Source of the DNA: Deltaproteobacteria bacterium RBG_13_61_14
Lineage (GTDB): Bacteria; RBG-13-61-14
Assembly (NCBI GenBank): GCA_001797815.1
Contig: MGQK01000004.1
Coordinates: 1-7,478, forward strand
Reading direction: 5' to 3'
Length of the DNA: 7,478 nucleotides
Below the pieces are notes generated by a model. That model worked only from the letters and a program-made list of their open reading frames with translations, was not told where the DNA came from and ran no database searches. Position numbers and translations under genes: made by a program. Positions 1-5,718 of the stretch are shown here, one piece after another; the first letter of the stretch is position 1, and every line of letters starts with the position of its first letter.

Positions 1-56
1 CCTTGAGCAAGAACAAACGCTGGCGGGTGATCCGGGTGGTGGAGAAAGCCGCGTAG
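1..56 (+). CDS. rpsQ: 30S ribosomal protein S17 (uS17), 3' end only
   Basis: Only the C-terminus is in the window. From base 3 the frame reads LSKNKRWRVIRVVEKAA and ends at TAG (54-56). This matches the conserved S17 tail (E. coli has a PLSKTKSW...VRVVEKAV ending), in which a basic loop precedes the final VRVVEKA strand. S17 is an early-assembling 30S protein that binds 16S rRNA. It lies directly upstream of L14, its usual place in the S10/spc block. The spacer to rplN is 21 bases. The identification rests on 17 residues plus position, but both agree. Confidence 0.93.
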   Translation, partial: LSKNKRWRVIRVVEKAA

Positions 57-77
57 GCGAGGGACGGGAGCGGGACG

Positions 78-446
78 ATGATCCAGACACAAACTTACCT
101 CAACGTGGCCGATAACTCCGGGGCCCGCAGGGTCATGTGCATCAAGGTCCTGGGCGGCACCCGCCGGCGCTATGCCTCGGTCGGGGATGTGATCGTGGTC
201 AGCGTCAAAGAGGCCATCCCCGAGGCGAAGGTCAAGAAGGGGGATGTGCTCAAGGCGGTGGTGGTGCGGACGGCCAAGGAAGTGAGCCGGCACGACGGCA
301 CCTATATCCGGTTTGACGATAACTCGGCGGTGCTGATCAACAACCAGCTCGAACCTCTGGGGACCCGGGTGTTCGGCCCGGTGGCCCGGGAGCTGCGGGC
401 CAAGAAGTTCATGAAGATCATTTCGCTGGCCCCGGAGGTGTTGTGA
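78..446 (+). CDS. rplN: 50S ribosomal protein L14 (uL14)
   Basis: L14 is a 50S protein at the subunit interface, where it contacts 16S rRNA and L19 and helps form an intersubunit bridge. The 122 residues are the usual family length. Family landmarks are the N-terminal [17 protein letters not shown], the CIKVLGG segment (21-27), the [14 protein letters not shown] strand (35-48), VKKGDV (52-57), the ...VRTAKE...[10 protein letters not shown] block (63-82) and the C-terminal [13 protein letters not shown] (95-107). The ATG is preceded by a CGGGAG Shine-Dalgarno sequence (65-70) with 7-base spacing. It is the classical first gene of the spc operon. The 74-base spacer that follows is one of the four long ones in the window and holds a hairpin. 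Confidence 0.98.
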   Translation: MIQTQTYLNVADNSGARRVMCIKVLGGTRRRYASVGDVIVVSVKEAIPEAKVKKGDVLKAVVVRTAKEVSRHDGTYIRFDDNSAVLINNQLEPLGTRVFGPVARELRAKKFMKIISLAPEVL

Positions 447-455
447 ATAAGGAAT

Positions 456-501
456 CGCGGGTGAGGCTTCGGCCGTGAGCTCAGCCGAACGGTCACCCGC
501 G
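456..501 (+). other. Imperfect hairpin in the rplN-rplX spacer
   Basis: Bases 456-464 (CGCGGGTGA) pair perfectly with 493-501 (TCACCCGCG). After a 3x3 internal loop, 468-473 (TTCGGC) pair with 484-489 (GCCGAA). The apical loop (474-483) contains the self-complementary octamer TGAGCTCA. The outer stem ends 6 bases before the rplX Shine-Dalgarno sequence (507-512). There is no U-run after it, so it does not look like an intrinsic terminator. Possible roles are a protein-binding site for operon autoregulation, an RNA-processing site, or a stabilising structure. The base pairing is seen; the role is unproven. Confidence 0.6.
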
Positions 502-506
502 GCCCG

Positions 507-512
507 AAGGAG
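507..512 (+). promoter_or_regulatory. Ribosome binding site that fixes the rplX start
   Basis: AAGGAG at 507-512 lies 8 bases before GTG 521, an ideal spacing. A GTG three codons earlier (512-514) is in frame, but its first base is the last base of this Shine-Dalgarno sequence, so initiation there is unlikely. The start is therefore placed at 521. Confidence 0.8.
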
Positions 513-520
513 TGATTAGG

Positions 521-847
521 GTGGCGGGCAAGGCGAAAATCCGCAAGGACGACCTGGTCGCGGTGACCATCGGCAAGGAGCGGGGCAAGACCGGCAAGGT
601 GCTCCGGGTGTATCCCGACAAGGGCCGGGCCATTGTGGAAAAGCTGAATTTCCAGAAGCGGCACGTGCGCAAAGGGCATCCCATGGCCCAGCAAGGGGGC
701 GTGATCGAGCGGGAGGCGCCGATCCCCTTGACCAACCTGCGGCTGATTTGCCCCAAGTGCCAGGAGAAGATGCGGCCGCGGTTCCAGGCTCTGGAAAGCG
801 GGACCCGGGTGCGGGTCTGCCGTAAGTGCGGGGAGCAGATCGGATGA
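521..847 (+). CDS. rplX: 50S ribosomal protein L24 (uL24), zinc-ribbon form
   Basis: L24 is one of the first proteins to bind 23S rRNA; it nucleates 50S assembly and lies near the exit of the peptide tunnel. With the GTG start at 521 it has 108 residues. The KOW region is near residues 5-35, with [26 protein letters not shown]. The basic [10 protein letters not shown] stretch follows (43-52), and [14 protein letters not shown] (62-75) is the family signature of the C-terminal half. The C-terminus adds a four-cysteine ribbon, CPKC (77-80) and CRKC (100-103), which should bind zinc; many bacterial L24 proteins have it and E. coli lacks it. The stop (845-847) overlaps the rplE start as ATGA, implying translational coupling to L5. 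Confidence 0.96.
   Translation: MAGKAKIRKDDLVAVTIGKERGKTGKVLRVYPDKGRAIVEKLNFQKRHVRKGHPMAQQGGVIEREAPIPLTNLRLICPKCQEKMRPRFQALESGTRVRVCRKCGEQIG
830..835 (+). promoter_or_regulatory. Ribosome binding site that supports the long form of L5
   Basis: GGGGAG at 830-835 lies 8 bases before ATG 844, which overlaps the rplX stop codon. The alternative internal ATG at 1033, which would give an L5 of ordinary length, follows a C-rich stretch without a purine-rich Shine-Dalgarno sequence at the right distance. This supports translation of the N-terminal extension. Confidence 0.75.
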
Positions 848-1566
848 GCGACGAGAGCAAAGAGAAAACCCAAGAGAAAACCCAGGAACCGGGGATCGAG
901 CCCGCCCCGGCTAAAGATAAGGGCAAAGGCAAGGAGCAGGCCCGGGACAAGGCCAAAGCCAAGGGCAAGGAGGGGGCCGGAGCCAAAGAGAAGGCTAAGG
1001 AGTTGCCCAAGGTCAAGCCGGGCCCTTCCCGGATGAAGAAGTTTTATCACGAGCAGTGCCTGCCGGCGCTGATCAAGGAGTTCAATTACAAGAACCCGAT
1101 GCAGGTGCCGCGGTTCTCTAAGATCACGGTCAACATGGGCGTGGGCGAGGCCAGCCAGAACATCAAGCTCCTGGACCAGGCGGCGGAAGAGGTGAAGGCG
1201 ATCTGCGGGCAGAAGCCGGTGATCACCCGGGCGCGGCGCTCGATCGCCGGGTTCAAGCTGCGGGCCGGGGCGCCGATCGGGTGCATGGTCACCCTGCGGG
1301 GGGACCGCATGTATGATTTCTTCGACCGCCTGGTCAATGTGGCGCTGCCCCGGGTCCGCGACTTCCGGGGGATCTCGCCCCATTCCTTTGACGGCCGGGG
1401 GAATTTTTCCATGGGGATCCGGGAGCAGATCATTTTTCCGGAGATCGTTTACGACAAGATGGAGCGCATCCAGGGCATGAATATCACGGTCAATACCACG
1501 GCGCGGACCGACGAGGAAGCCCGGGCTCTCTTGAAGCTGATGGGCATGCCGTTCCGGGAGAACTAG
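844..1566 (+). CDS. rplE: 50S ribosomal protein L5 (uL5) with a long Lys-rich N-terminal extension
   Basis: L5 binds 5S rRNA in the central protuberance, contacts P-site tRNA and makes the B1b bridge with S13. The 240 residues compare with about 180 for the family. The L5 core starts near residue 61 ([20 protein letters not shown]) and is complete: [20 protein letters not shown] (84-103), [19 protein letters not shown] (122-140), [11 protein letters not shown] (143-153), the RDFRGISP...[11 protein letters not shown] block (172-191) and the C-terminal [19 protein letters not shown]. Residues 1-60 are extra and low in complexity: 16 Lys, 9 Glu, 3 Asp, 1 Arg, 8 Ala and no aromatic residue, so probably disordered. 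ATG 844 overlaps the rplX stop and has a well-placed GGGGAG. An internal ATG (1033) would give a normal-length protein but has no clear ribosome binding site. The core identity is certain; use of the whole extension is likely. Confidence 0.95.
   Translation: MSDESKEKTQEKTQEPGIEPAPAKDKGKGKEQARDKAKAKGKEGAGAKEKAKELPKVKPGPSRMKKFYHEQCLPALIKEFNYKNPMQVPRFSKITVNMGVGEASQNIKLLDQAAEEVKAICGQKPVITRARRSIAGFKLRAGAPIGCMVTLRGDRMYDFFDRLVNVALPRVRDFRGISPHSFDGRGNFSMGIREQIIFPEIVYDKMERIQGMNITVNTTARTDEEARALLKLMGMPFREN
860..883 (+). repeat. Exact 12-bp tandem duplication inside the rplE extension
   Basis: AAGAGAAAACCC occurs twice back to back (860-871 and 872-883) without mismatch. It is in frame and adds four codons, giving [10 protein letters not shown] at residues 6-15 of L5. 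This looks like recent replication slippage in a tolerant, disordered segment. Confidence 0.9.
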
Positions 1567-1588
1567 GCCGGAGGAGGATTTTCGGGCG

Positions 1589-1774
1589 GTGGCGAAGAAA
1601 TCGTTAATGGCCAAGGCGAAGCGGCCCCCCAAGTTCAAGGTGCGGGCCTATCACCGGTGTCCGCTGTGCGGGCGGGCGCGGGCCTACTACCGCAAGTTCG
1701 ACATGTGCCGGTTATGTTTCCGCAAGCTGGCCCTGGAAGGAAAGATTCCAGGCGTGATCAAATCGAGCTGGTGA
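1589..1774 (+). CDS. rpsN: 30S ribosomal protein S14, zinc-binding short form (uS14, type Z)
   Basis: S14 binds 16S rRNA in the 30S head and joins late in assembly. The 61-residue length is that of the zinc (C+) form, not the roughly 100-residue zinc-free form of E. coli. The zinc ligands are CPLC (24-27) and CRLC (40-43). Between them lies [11 protein letters not shown], and the ending is [11 protein letters not shown], all as in the family. The GTG start gives the usual [16 protein letters not shown] opening and is preceded by GGAGGAGG (1570-1577), 11 bases upstream. An in-frame ATG at residue 7 is less consistent with the family N-terminus. It sits between L5 and S8 as expected in the spc operon. 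Some annotators name this form rpsZ. Confidence 0.97.
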   Translation: MAKKSLMAKAKRPPKFKVRAYHRCPLCGRARAYYRKFDMCRLCFRKLALEGKIPGVIKSSW

Positions 1775-1784
1775 GGTTATCCTC

Positions 1785-2183
1785 ATGACTATGACCGATC
1801 CGATTGCGGATATGGCCACGCGCATCCGCAACGCGCACAAGGCGCGCCACGAGAAGGTGGAGGTGCCGGCGAGCAAGCTCAAGCTGGAGATCGTGCGGGT
1901 GCTCAAGGCCGAGGGTTACATCAAGAACTACAAGCTGATCCAGGACAAGCGGCAGGGGGTGCTGCGCATCTTCCTCAAATACGACGCCGACCGCCAGCCG
2001 GTGATCCAGGGAATCCAGCGCCTGAGCGTGCCCGGCCGAAGGCTCTATGCCGGGGCTTTCGATCTGCCTTCGATCAAGCAGGGTCTGGGCATCGCCGTGG
2101 TCACCACCTCCAAAGGCGTGATGACCGACCAGGAGGCCCGGCGCGAGCACGTGGGCGGCGAACCCCTGATCGCGGTCTGGTGA
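1785..2183 (+). CDS. rpsH: 30S ribosomal protein S8 (uS8)
   Basis: S8 is a primary 16S rRNA-binding protein that organises the central domain of the 30S. In E. coli it is also the translational repressor of the spc operon. The 132 residues are of normal length. Landmarks are DPIADMATRIRNAHKARHEKVEVPASKLK (5-33), AEGYIKNY (42-49), the RLSVPGRRLYAG segment (79-90), GLGIAVVTTSKGVMTDQEAR (100-119, the conserved RNA-binding STSKG-type loop) and GGEPLIAVW at the end. The first of two close ATGs (1785 and 1791) is chosen because the family usually begins M-x-M-x-DPIADM. A GAGGT (1772-1776) lies 8 bases upstream, overlapping the end of rpsN. Whether S8 still represses this operon cannot be told here; candidate mRNA structures are noted separately. 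Confidence 0.98.
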   Translation: MTMTDPIADMATRIRNAHKARHEKVEVPASKLKLEIVRVLKAEGYIKNYKLIQDKRQGVLRIFLKYDADRQPVIQGIQRLSVPGRRLYAGAFDLPSIKQGLGIAVVTTSKGVMTDQEARREHVGGEPLIAVW

Positions 2184-2196
2184 GGAGTAGCCAGGG

Positions 2197-2751
2197 ATGT
2201 CGCGGATTGGAAAAATGCCGGTGGCGGTCCCGGCCGGGGTCACGGCCGACTGGAGCCCGCCCCGGTTGGCGGTGAAAGGGCCCAAGGGCGAGCTCAGCCG
2301 GTCCTTTCCGCCGGGGGTCACGGTGGAAGTGGCCGGGAACCAGATCCTGGTCAAGCGCCAGGACGACTCGCGGGAAAACCGGATGCGGCACGGGATGGTG
2401 CGGTCCTTGATCAAGGGCATGGTGGAGGGCGTGGCCAAGGGCTACGAGATCCGGCTGGAAGTGCTAGGGGTGGGCTACAAGGCCGAGGTCAAGGGCCGCT
2501 CGCTCCTGCTCTACCTGGGGTTCACCCGCCCGATGGATTTCCCGATTCCGGAGGGGATCTCGATCTCGGTGGACCGGGCCATGGTCACCATCACCGGCGT
2601 TGACAAGCAGAAGGTGGGCGAAGTGGCGGCCGAGATCCGCTCGAACAAGCCGCCGGAGCCCTACAAGGGCAAGGGCATCAAGTATGCCCATGAGACCATC
2701 CGCCGCAAGGCCGGCAAGGCCACGGTCGCCGGCGGTGGCGGCAAGCAGTAA
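2197..2751 (+). CDS. rplF: 50S ribosomal protein L6 (uL6)
   Basis: L6 binds 23S rRNA near the sarcin-ricin loop at the factor-binding side of the 50S and has two similar domains. The 184 residues are close to the family norm. Domain 1 opens with [15 protein letters not shown], then [16 protein letters not shown] (26-41) and the [23 protein letters not shown] block (62-84). Domain 2 holds [14 protein letters not shown] (87-100), [17 protein letters not shown] (105-121), [17 protein letters not shown] (132-148) and the signature [23 protein letters not shown] (152-174). A Gly-rich tail (VAGGGGKQ) extends slightly past the usual end. GAGGAG (2182-2187) lies 9 bases before the ATG and overlaps the rpsH stop region, consistent with close coupling. 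Confidence 0.98.
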   Translation: MSRIGKMPVAVPAGVTADWSPPRLAVKGPKGELSRSFPPGVTVEVAGNQILVKRQDDSRENRMRHGMVRSLIKGMVEGVAKGYEIRLEVLGVGYKAEVKGRSLLLYLGFTRPMDFPIPEGISISVDRAMVTITGVDKQKVGEVAAEIRSNKPPEPYKGKGIKYAHETIRRKAGKATVAGGGGKQ

Positions 2752-2762
2752 AGGAGAGAGGG

Positions 2763-3125
2763 ATGCCCCTGACGCGGGACGAGATGCGGCGCATCCGGCA
2801 GCGGCGGGTGCGCACCAAGGTGCGGGGCAGCGAGGGCCGGCCGCGCCTCAGCGTGTTTCGCAGCTCCCGGCACATTTACGCGCAGGTGGTGGACGACGGC
2901 AGCAACCGCATCCTGGCCGCGGCCAGCACGCTGAGCAAGGAGCTGAAAGGGACCCTGAAGGGCACCGGCAACAAGCCGGCGGCGGAGGCGGTGGGCAAAC
3001 TGGTGGCGCAAAAGAGCCTGGCGCTGGGGATCAAGCAGGTGGTCTTTGACCGCAACGGGTTTCTCTACCACGGCCGGGTCAAGACCCTGGCCGATGCCGC
3101 CCGCGGCGCGGGACTGGAGTTTTAA
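2763..3125 (+). CDS. rplR: 50S ribosomal protein L18 (uL18)
   Basis: L18 binds 5S rRNA and, with L5 and L25, attaches it to the central protuberance. The 120 residues match the family. The basic N-terminal part has [21 protein letters not shown] (9-29). The core follows with [28 protein letters not shown] (29-56), [18 protein letters not shown] (73-90), the hallmark [28 protein letters not shown] (93-120), and the final F typical of the family. AGGAG at 2752-2756 sits 6 bases before the ATG and overlaps the rplF stop. The following spacer to rpsE is 86 bases, the longest in the window, and carries repeats. Confidence 0.98.
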   Translation: MPLTRDEMRRIRQRRVRTKVRGSEGRPRLSVFRSSRHIYAQVVDDGSNRILAAASTLSKELKGTLKGTGNKPAAEAVGKLVAQKSLALGIKQVVFDRNGFLYHGRVKTLADAARGAGLEF

Positions 3126-3133
3126 GATTAGTA

Positions 3134-3159
3134 GTGCCACCGGATTAAATCCGGTGCAC
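3134..3159 (+). repeat. Palindromic repeat / hairpin in the rplR-rpsE spacer
   Basis: CACCGGATT (3138-3146) and AATCCGGTG (3148-3156) are exact inverse complements around a single A. With C3138 bulged, the RNA stem extends outward: GTGC (3134-3137) pairs with GCAC (3156-3159) and ACCGGAT (3139-3145) with ATCCGGT (3149-3155), leaving loop TAA. That gives 11 base pairs. The strong symmetry on either strand, the small size and the local drop in GC resemble REP-like or similar dispersed intergenic repeats. There is no U-run for a terminator. Membership of a repeat family cannot be shown from one copy. Confidence 0.65.
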
Positions 3160-3162
3160 CGC

Positions 3163-3174
3163 AAGATTGATCTT
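3163..3174 (+). repeat. Small palindrome in the rplR-rpsE spacer
   Basis: AAGAT (3163-3167) and ATCTT (3170-3174) are inverse complements separated by TG. It is too short to be convincing alone, but it lies immediately after the 3134-3159 palindrome and just before the heptamer repeat, so it may belong to the same inserted segment. Confidence 0.35.
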
Positions 3175-3192
3175 CACTGTGCACTGTGCACT
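3175..3192 (+). repeat. Heptamer tandem repeat CACTGTG
   Basis: CACTGTG at 3175-3181 and again at 3182-3188 is followed by the first four bases of a third copy (CACT, 3189-3192). The unit produces two GTGCAC palindromes (3179-3184 and 3186-3191). It lies 7 bases before the rpsE ribosome binding site and is non-coding. Short heptamer tandem repeats are known as dispersed intergenic elements in several bacterial groups; kinship with those is an inference. Confidence 0.75.
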
Positions 3193-3211
3193 TTAAAGCA
3201 AGGAGGCGTTC

Positions 3212-3709
3212 GTGTTTGATGCGCAGCGCCCGGAAGTCGAGCTGAAAGACAAGGTGGTCAACATCAACCGCGTGGCCAAGGTGGTCAAGGGCGGCCGGCG
3301 GTTCAGCTTCAGCGCCTTGGTGGTGGTGGGGGACGGCCAGGGCCGGGTCGGCTTTGGCCAGGGCAAGGCCAAAGAGGTCCCGGAAGCCATCCGCAAGGCC
3401 ATGGAAAAAGCCAAGAAGAGCCTGATCGCGGTGCCCATCGCCGTGGGCGGCTCGGTGCCGCACGAGGTGATCGGCCGGCACGGCGCCAGCCGGGTCCTGC
3501 TCAAGCCGGCCCGACCGGGCACCGGCGTCATTGCCGGCGGGGCGGTGCGGGCGGTGATGGAGACCGCCGGCATCAGCAACGTGCTCACCAAGTGCCTGGG
3601 CAGCTCGAACCCCCACAACGTAATCAAGGCCACTTTCCAGGCCCTGCAGGGGCTCACTACCCGGGAGCAGGTGGCCAGGCGCCGGGGCAAGCACCCGGAT
3701 GAACTTTAA
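3212..3709 (+). CDS. rpsE: 30S ribosomal protein S5 (uS5)
   Basis: S5 lies at the mRNA entry side of the 30S, contacts S4 and S8, and affects decoding accuracy and mRNA unwinding. The 165 residues are typical. The N-terminal double-stranded-RNA-binding-like domain contains [31 protein letters not shown] (11-41) and [26 protein letters not shown] (44-69). The C-terminal domain has [35 protein letters not shown] (87-121) and [15 protein letters not shown] (131-145). The GTG start is supported by AAGGAGG (3200-3206) 5 bases upstream, and no better start exists because the spacer upstream is non-coding. Its own strong ribosome binding site fits the fact that the long upstream spacer uncouples it from rplR. 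Confidence 0.98.
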   Translation: MFDAQRPEVELKDKVVNINRVAKVVKGGRRFSFSALVVVGDGQGRVGFGQGKAKEVPEAIRKAMEKAKKSLIAVPIAVGGSVPHEVIGRHGASRVLLKPARPGTGVIAGGAVRAVMETAGISNVLTKCLGSSNPHNVIKATFQALQGLTTREQVARRRGKHPDEL

Positions 3710-3730
3710 GCCGGAAGCGGATCGGGAACC

Positions 3731-3916
3731 ATGGGCAAAGAGACGATCAAGGTAACCTTGAAGCGGAGCGGGGCGGGCCGGCCCCCGAAGCAGCGGGCGG
3801 TTTTGCGCGGGCTGGGCCTGCGCCGCCTGCGCCAGACGGTGGAGCGGCCCAACACCCCGGAGATCCGGGGCATGATTAAAAAAGTGATCCACCTGGTGGA
3901 GGTTGAAGAGGAATGA
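3731..3916 (+). CDS. rpmD: 50S ribosomal protein L30 (uL30)
   Basis: L30 is a small peripheral 50S protein. The 61 residues fit the short bacterial form. Visible family elements are IKVTLKRSGAGRPPKQRAVLRGLGLRRLRQTVERPNTPEIRGMI, i.e. the first strand, the conserved 'LGL-R' helix and the RPNTPEIRGMI segment that places the protein with confidence. The C-terminus is acidic (VEVEEE). No strong Shine-Dalgarno sequence precedes the ATG; only GGAAGCGG (3713-3720) and GGGAA (3724-3728) are near. Coupling to rpsE, 21 bases upstream, may help. The stop overlaps the rplO start as ATGA. Not all bacteria have L30; here it is intact. Confidence 0.96.
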   Translation: MGKETIKVTLKRSGAGRPPKQRAVLRGLGLRRLRQTVERPNTPEIRGMIKKVIHLVEVEEE

Positions 3917-4356
3917 CCGGGCTGCACCAGTTGAAACCGCGTCCCGGCGCGCGCCGGTCGCCGAAACGGGTGGGCCGGGGCGAGAGCTCGGGCGTGGGCA
4001 AGACCTCGGGCCGCGGCAACAAGGGCCAGCGCGCCCGGAGCGGCCGGCGCAAGCACCATCCCGCCTTTGAAGGCGGCCAGATGCCGCTGGTGCGCCGGCT
4101 GCCCAAGCGCGGCTTTCACAATCCTTTTTCCACCCGCTACGAGGTGGTCAACGTGCAGAGTCTGAACCGGTTCCCGGCCGGGAGCGAAGTCAGCGAAGCG
4201 GAGCTTCGCGCGGCGGGCCTGGTCAAGGGCCGCCGGCCGGTGAAGATCCTCGGCCAGGGCGAGGTGGACCGGGCGCTCACGGTGCGGGCGCACCAATTCA
4301 GTACCCAGGCCCAGAAGAAGATCGAGGCGGCCGGGGGTAAAGCCGAGATGATTTAA
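3913..4356 (+). CDS. rplO: 50S ribosomal protein L15 (uL15)
   Basis: L15 binds 23S rRNA with a long N-terminal extension that reaches into the 50S and joins during later assembly. The 147 residues are normal. The Gly/Arg/Lys-rich N-terminal tail contains GARRSPKRVGRGESSGVGKTSGRGNKGQRARSG (12-44), followed by FEGGQMPLVRRLPKRGFHN (52-70). The globular part has VVNVQSLNRFPAGSEV (78-93), LRAAGLVKGRRPVKILGQGEV (98-118) and the closing family motif TVRAHQFSTQAQKKIEAAGGKAEMI. The ATG overlaps the rpmD stop (ATGA), and GGAGGT (3898-3903) lies 9 bases upstream. secY begins 2 bases after the stop. Confidence 0.98.
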   Translation: MTGLHQLKPRPGARRSPKRVGRGESSGVGKTSGRGNKGQRARSGRRKHHPAFEGGQMPLVRRLPKRGFHNPFSTRYEVVNVQSLNRFPAGSEVSEAELRAAGLVKGRRPVKILGQGEVDRALTVRAHQFSTQAQKKIEAAGGKAEMI

Positions 4357-4358
4357 GC

Positions 4359-5675
4359 ATGGCCGGTTTTGGCAGTATCACCAAGATCCCGGAGTTGCAG
4401 CGGCGCCTGCTCTTCACCGCGGCCATGTTCGCGGTCTACCGGATCGGCTGTCACGTGCCGGTGCCGGGGGTAAACGGCGCGGCGCTGACCGAGCTCTTGA
4501 GCTCGCGCCAGCAGACCCTGTTCGGCCTGCTCAACACCTTCACCGGCGGCGCCTTCGAGCGGATGTCGGTGTTCGCCCTGGGCATCATGCCCTATATTAC
4601 CTCGTCCATCATCTTTTCCCTCCTGGCGGTGGTGGTCCCCTACCTGGAGCAGCTCCAGAAGGAAGGCGAGTTGGGCCGGCGCAAGATCACCCAGTATACC
4701 CGCTACGGCACCGTGCTGCTGAGCGCGGTCCAGAGCCTGATGCTGGCCTTTTGGCTCGAGCAACAGGTCAACCCCTCGTTGGTGAGCGCCCCGGGCTGGG
4801 CCTTCCGGCTGATGACCATCATCACCCTGACCTCGGGCACCGCCTTCATCATGTGGCTGGGCGAACAGATCACCGAGCGGGGGATCGGCAACGGCATCTC
4901 GCTCATTATCTTTGCCGGGATTGTCGCGAGGCTTCCCAACGATATTGCCGACACCCTGGTGATGCTGTCCCAGGGCGAGTTGTCCTTCTTCGTGCTCCTC
5001 GGCATCGGGCTGCTGATGGTGGCGGTGGTCGGGGGCATCGTCTTCGTGGAGCGGGGGCAGCGCCGGATCCCGGTCCAATACCCCTCGCGCACCGTGGGCC
5101 GGCGCATGTTCAAGGGGGTGAAGACCCACCTGCCGCTGCGGATCAACACCGCCGGCGTGATCCCGCCCATCTTCGCCAGCTCGATCCTGGCTTTCCCCCA
5201 GACCTTCCTCCAGTTCCTCCCCAGCGAGAACCCGAACATGATCCTGCAGTGGATCAACAACGCACTCAACATGTTCGGCTGGCAATACAACGCGCTTTAC
5301 GCGGCCGGGATCATCTTTTTCACCTATTTTTACACCGCGGTGCAGTTCAACCCGGTGGACGTGGCCGATAACCTGCGCAAGCACGGCGGCTATATCCCCG
5401 GGGTGCGGCCGGGGAAAAATACCGCGGACCACATTGACCGGGTCCTGACCCGGATTACCCTGGGCGGGGCGCTGTATTTGTGCGCGGTCTGTGTGTTGCC
5501 CTCGATCCTGGTCAGTTCGGCCGGGGTGCCGTTCTATTTCGGGGGCACCAGCCTGCTGATCGTCGTGGGCGTGGCCCTGGACACCGCCCAGCAGATGGAG
5601 GCGCACATGCTCGCCCGCCATTACGATGGTTTCCTGGGGGCCAAAGGGCCGAAAATGAGGGGACGGCGGCGGTGA
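4359..5675 (+). CDS. secY: Protein translocase channel subunit SecY
   Basis: SecY is the inner-membrane channel of the Sec translocon. With SecE and SecG it passes unfolded proteins driven by SecA, or inserts nascent membrane proteins from the ribosome. The 438 residues match the family, with ten hydrophobic segments from about 16-35 to 392-410. Landmarks are the plug/TM2 region with GIMPYITSSIIFSLLAVVVPYLE (75-97), KEGELGRRKITQYTRYGTV (101-119), LGEQITERGIGNGISLIIFAGI (167-188), the cytosolic loop ERGQRRIPVQYPSR (231-244), HLPLRINTAGVIPPIFASSIL (257-277), and the large loop DVADNLRKHGGYIPGVRPGKNT (334-355), which contacts SecA and ribosome. The end is basic (MRGRRR). It starts 2 bases after rplO with no good ribosome binding site, so translation is probably coupled. 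The stop codon lies inside a hairpin (5668-5697). Confidence 0.98.
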   Translation: MAGFGSITKIPELQRRLLFTAAMFAVYRIGCHVPVPGVNGAALTELLSSRQQTLFGLLNTFTGGAFERMSVFALGIMPYITSSIIFSLLAVVVPYLEQLQKEGELGRRKITQYTRYGTVLLSAVQSLMLAFWLEQQVNPSLVSAPGWAFRLMTIITLTSGTAFIMWLGEQITERGIGNGISLIIFAGIVARLPNDIADTLVMLSQGELSFFVLLGIGLLMVAVVGGIVFVERGQRRIPVQYPSRTVGRRMFKGVKTHLPLRINTAGVIPPIFASSILAFPQTFLQFLPSENPNMILQWINNALNMFGWQYNALYAAGIIFFTYFYTAVQFNPVDVADNLRKHGGYIPGVRPGKNTADHIDRVLTRITLGGALYLCAVCVLPSILVSSAGVPFYFGGTSLLIVVGVALDTAQQMEAHMLARHYDGFLGAKGPKMRGRRR

Positions 5676-5697
5676 AACGGCAGTTGTTTTCACCGCC
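5668..5697 (+). other. Hairpin spanning the secY stop codon and secY-adk spacer
   Basis: GGCGGTGAAA (5668-5677) pairs perfectly over 10 bp with TTTCACCGCC (5688-5697), leaving a 10-base loop. The secY TGA (5673-5675) is within the left arm. The following bases, CTTACACAAAGGAG, contain no U-run, so this is not a standard intrinsic terminator. It could be an attenuation, pausing or RNA-processing point between the ribosomal/secY genes and adk-map-infA. The adk Shine-Dalgarno sequence (AAAGGAG, 5706-5712) is left free just downstream. The pairing is seen; function is inferred. Confidence 0.6.
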
Positions 5698-5718
5698 CTT
5701 ACACAAAGGAGTGGAGCC

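Noticed and set aside
512-520. Upstream GTG as the rplX start
   Set aside because: It would overlap the AAGGAG Shine-Dalgarno sequence. GTG 521 has ideal spacing and gives a more typical L24 N-terminus.
826-843. GTG 826 as an even earlier start for rplE
   Set aside because: It lies within the rplX reading region and lacks a matching ribosome binding site. ATG 844 overlaps the rplX stop in the usual ATGA arrangement and has GGGGAG 8 bases upstream.
493-1638. 381-codon open frame on the minus strand opposite rplX and rplE
   Set aside because: It is a shadow of high-GC genes on the plus strand. Its product is low-complexity Leu/Arg/Pro-rich with no family resemblance.
3126-3211. Small gene in the rplR-rpsE spacer
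   Set aside because: No start codon with a usable frame and ribosome binding site is present. The content is palindromes and tandem repeats.
5688-5712. Intrinsic terminator after secY
   Set aside because: The stem is good, but the bases after it are CTTACACAAAGG rather than a run of T, and adk follows at once with a strong ribosome binding site.
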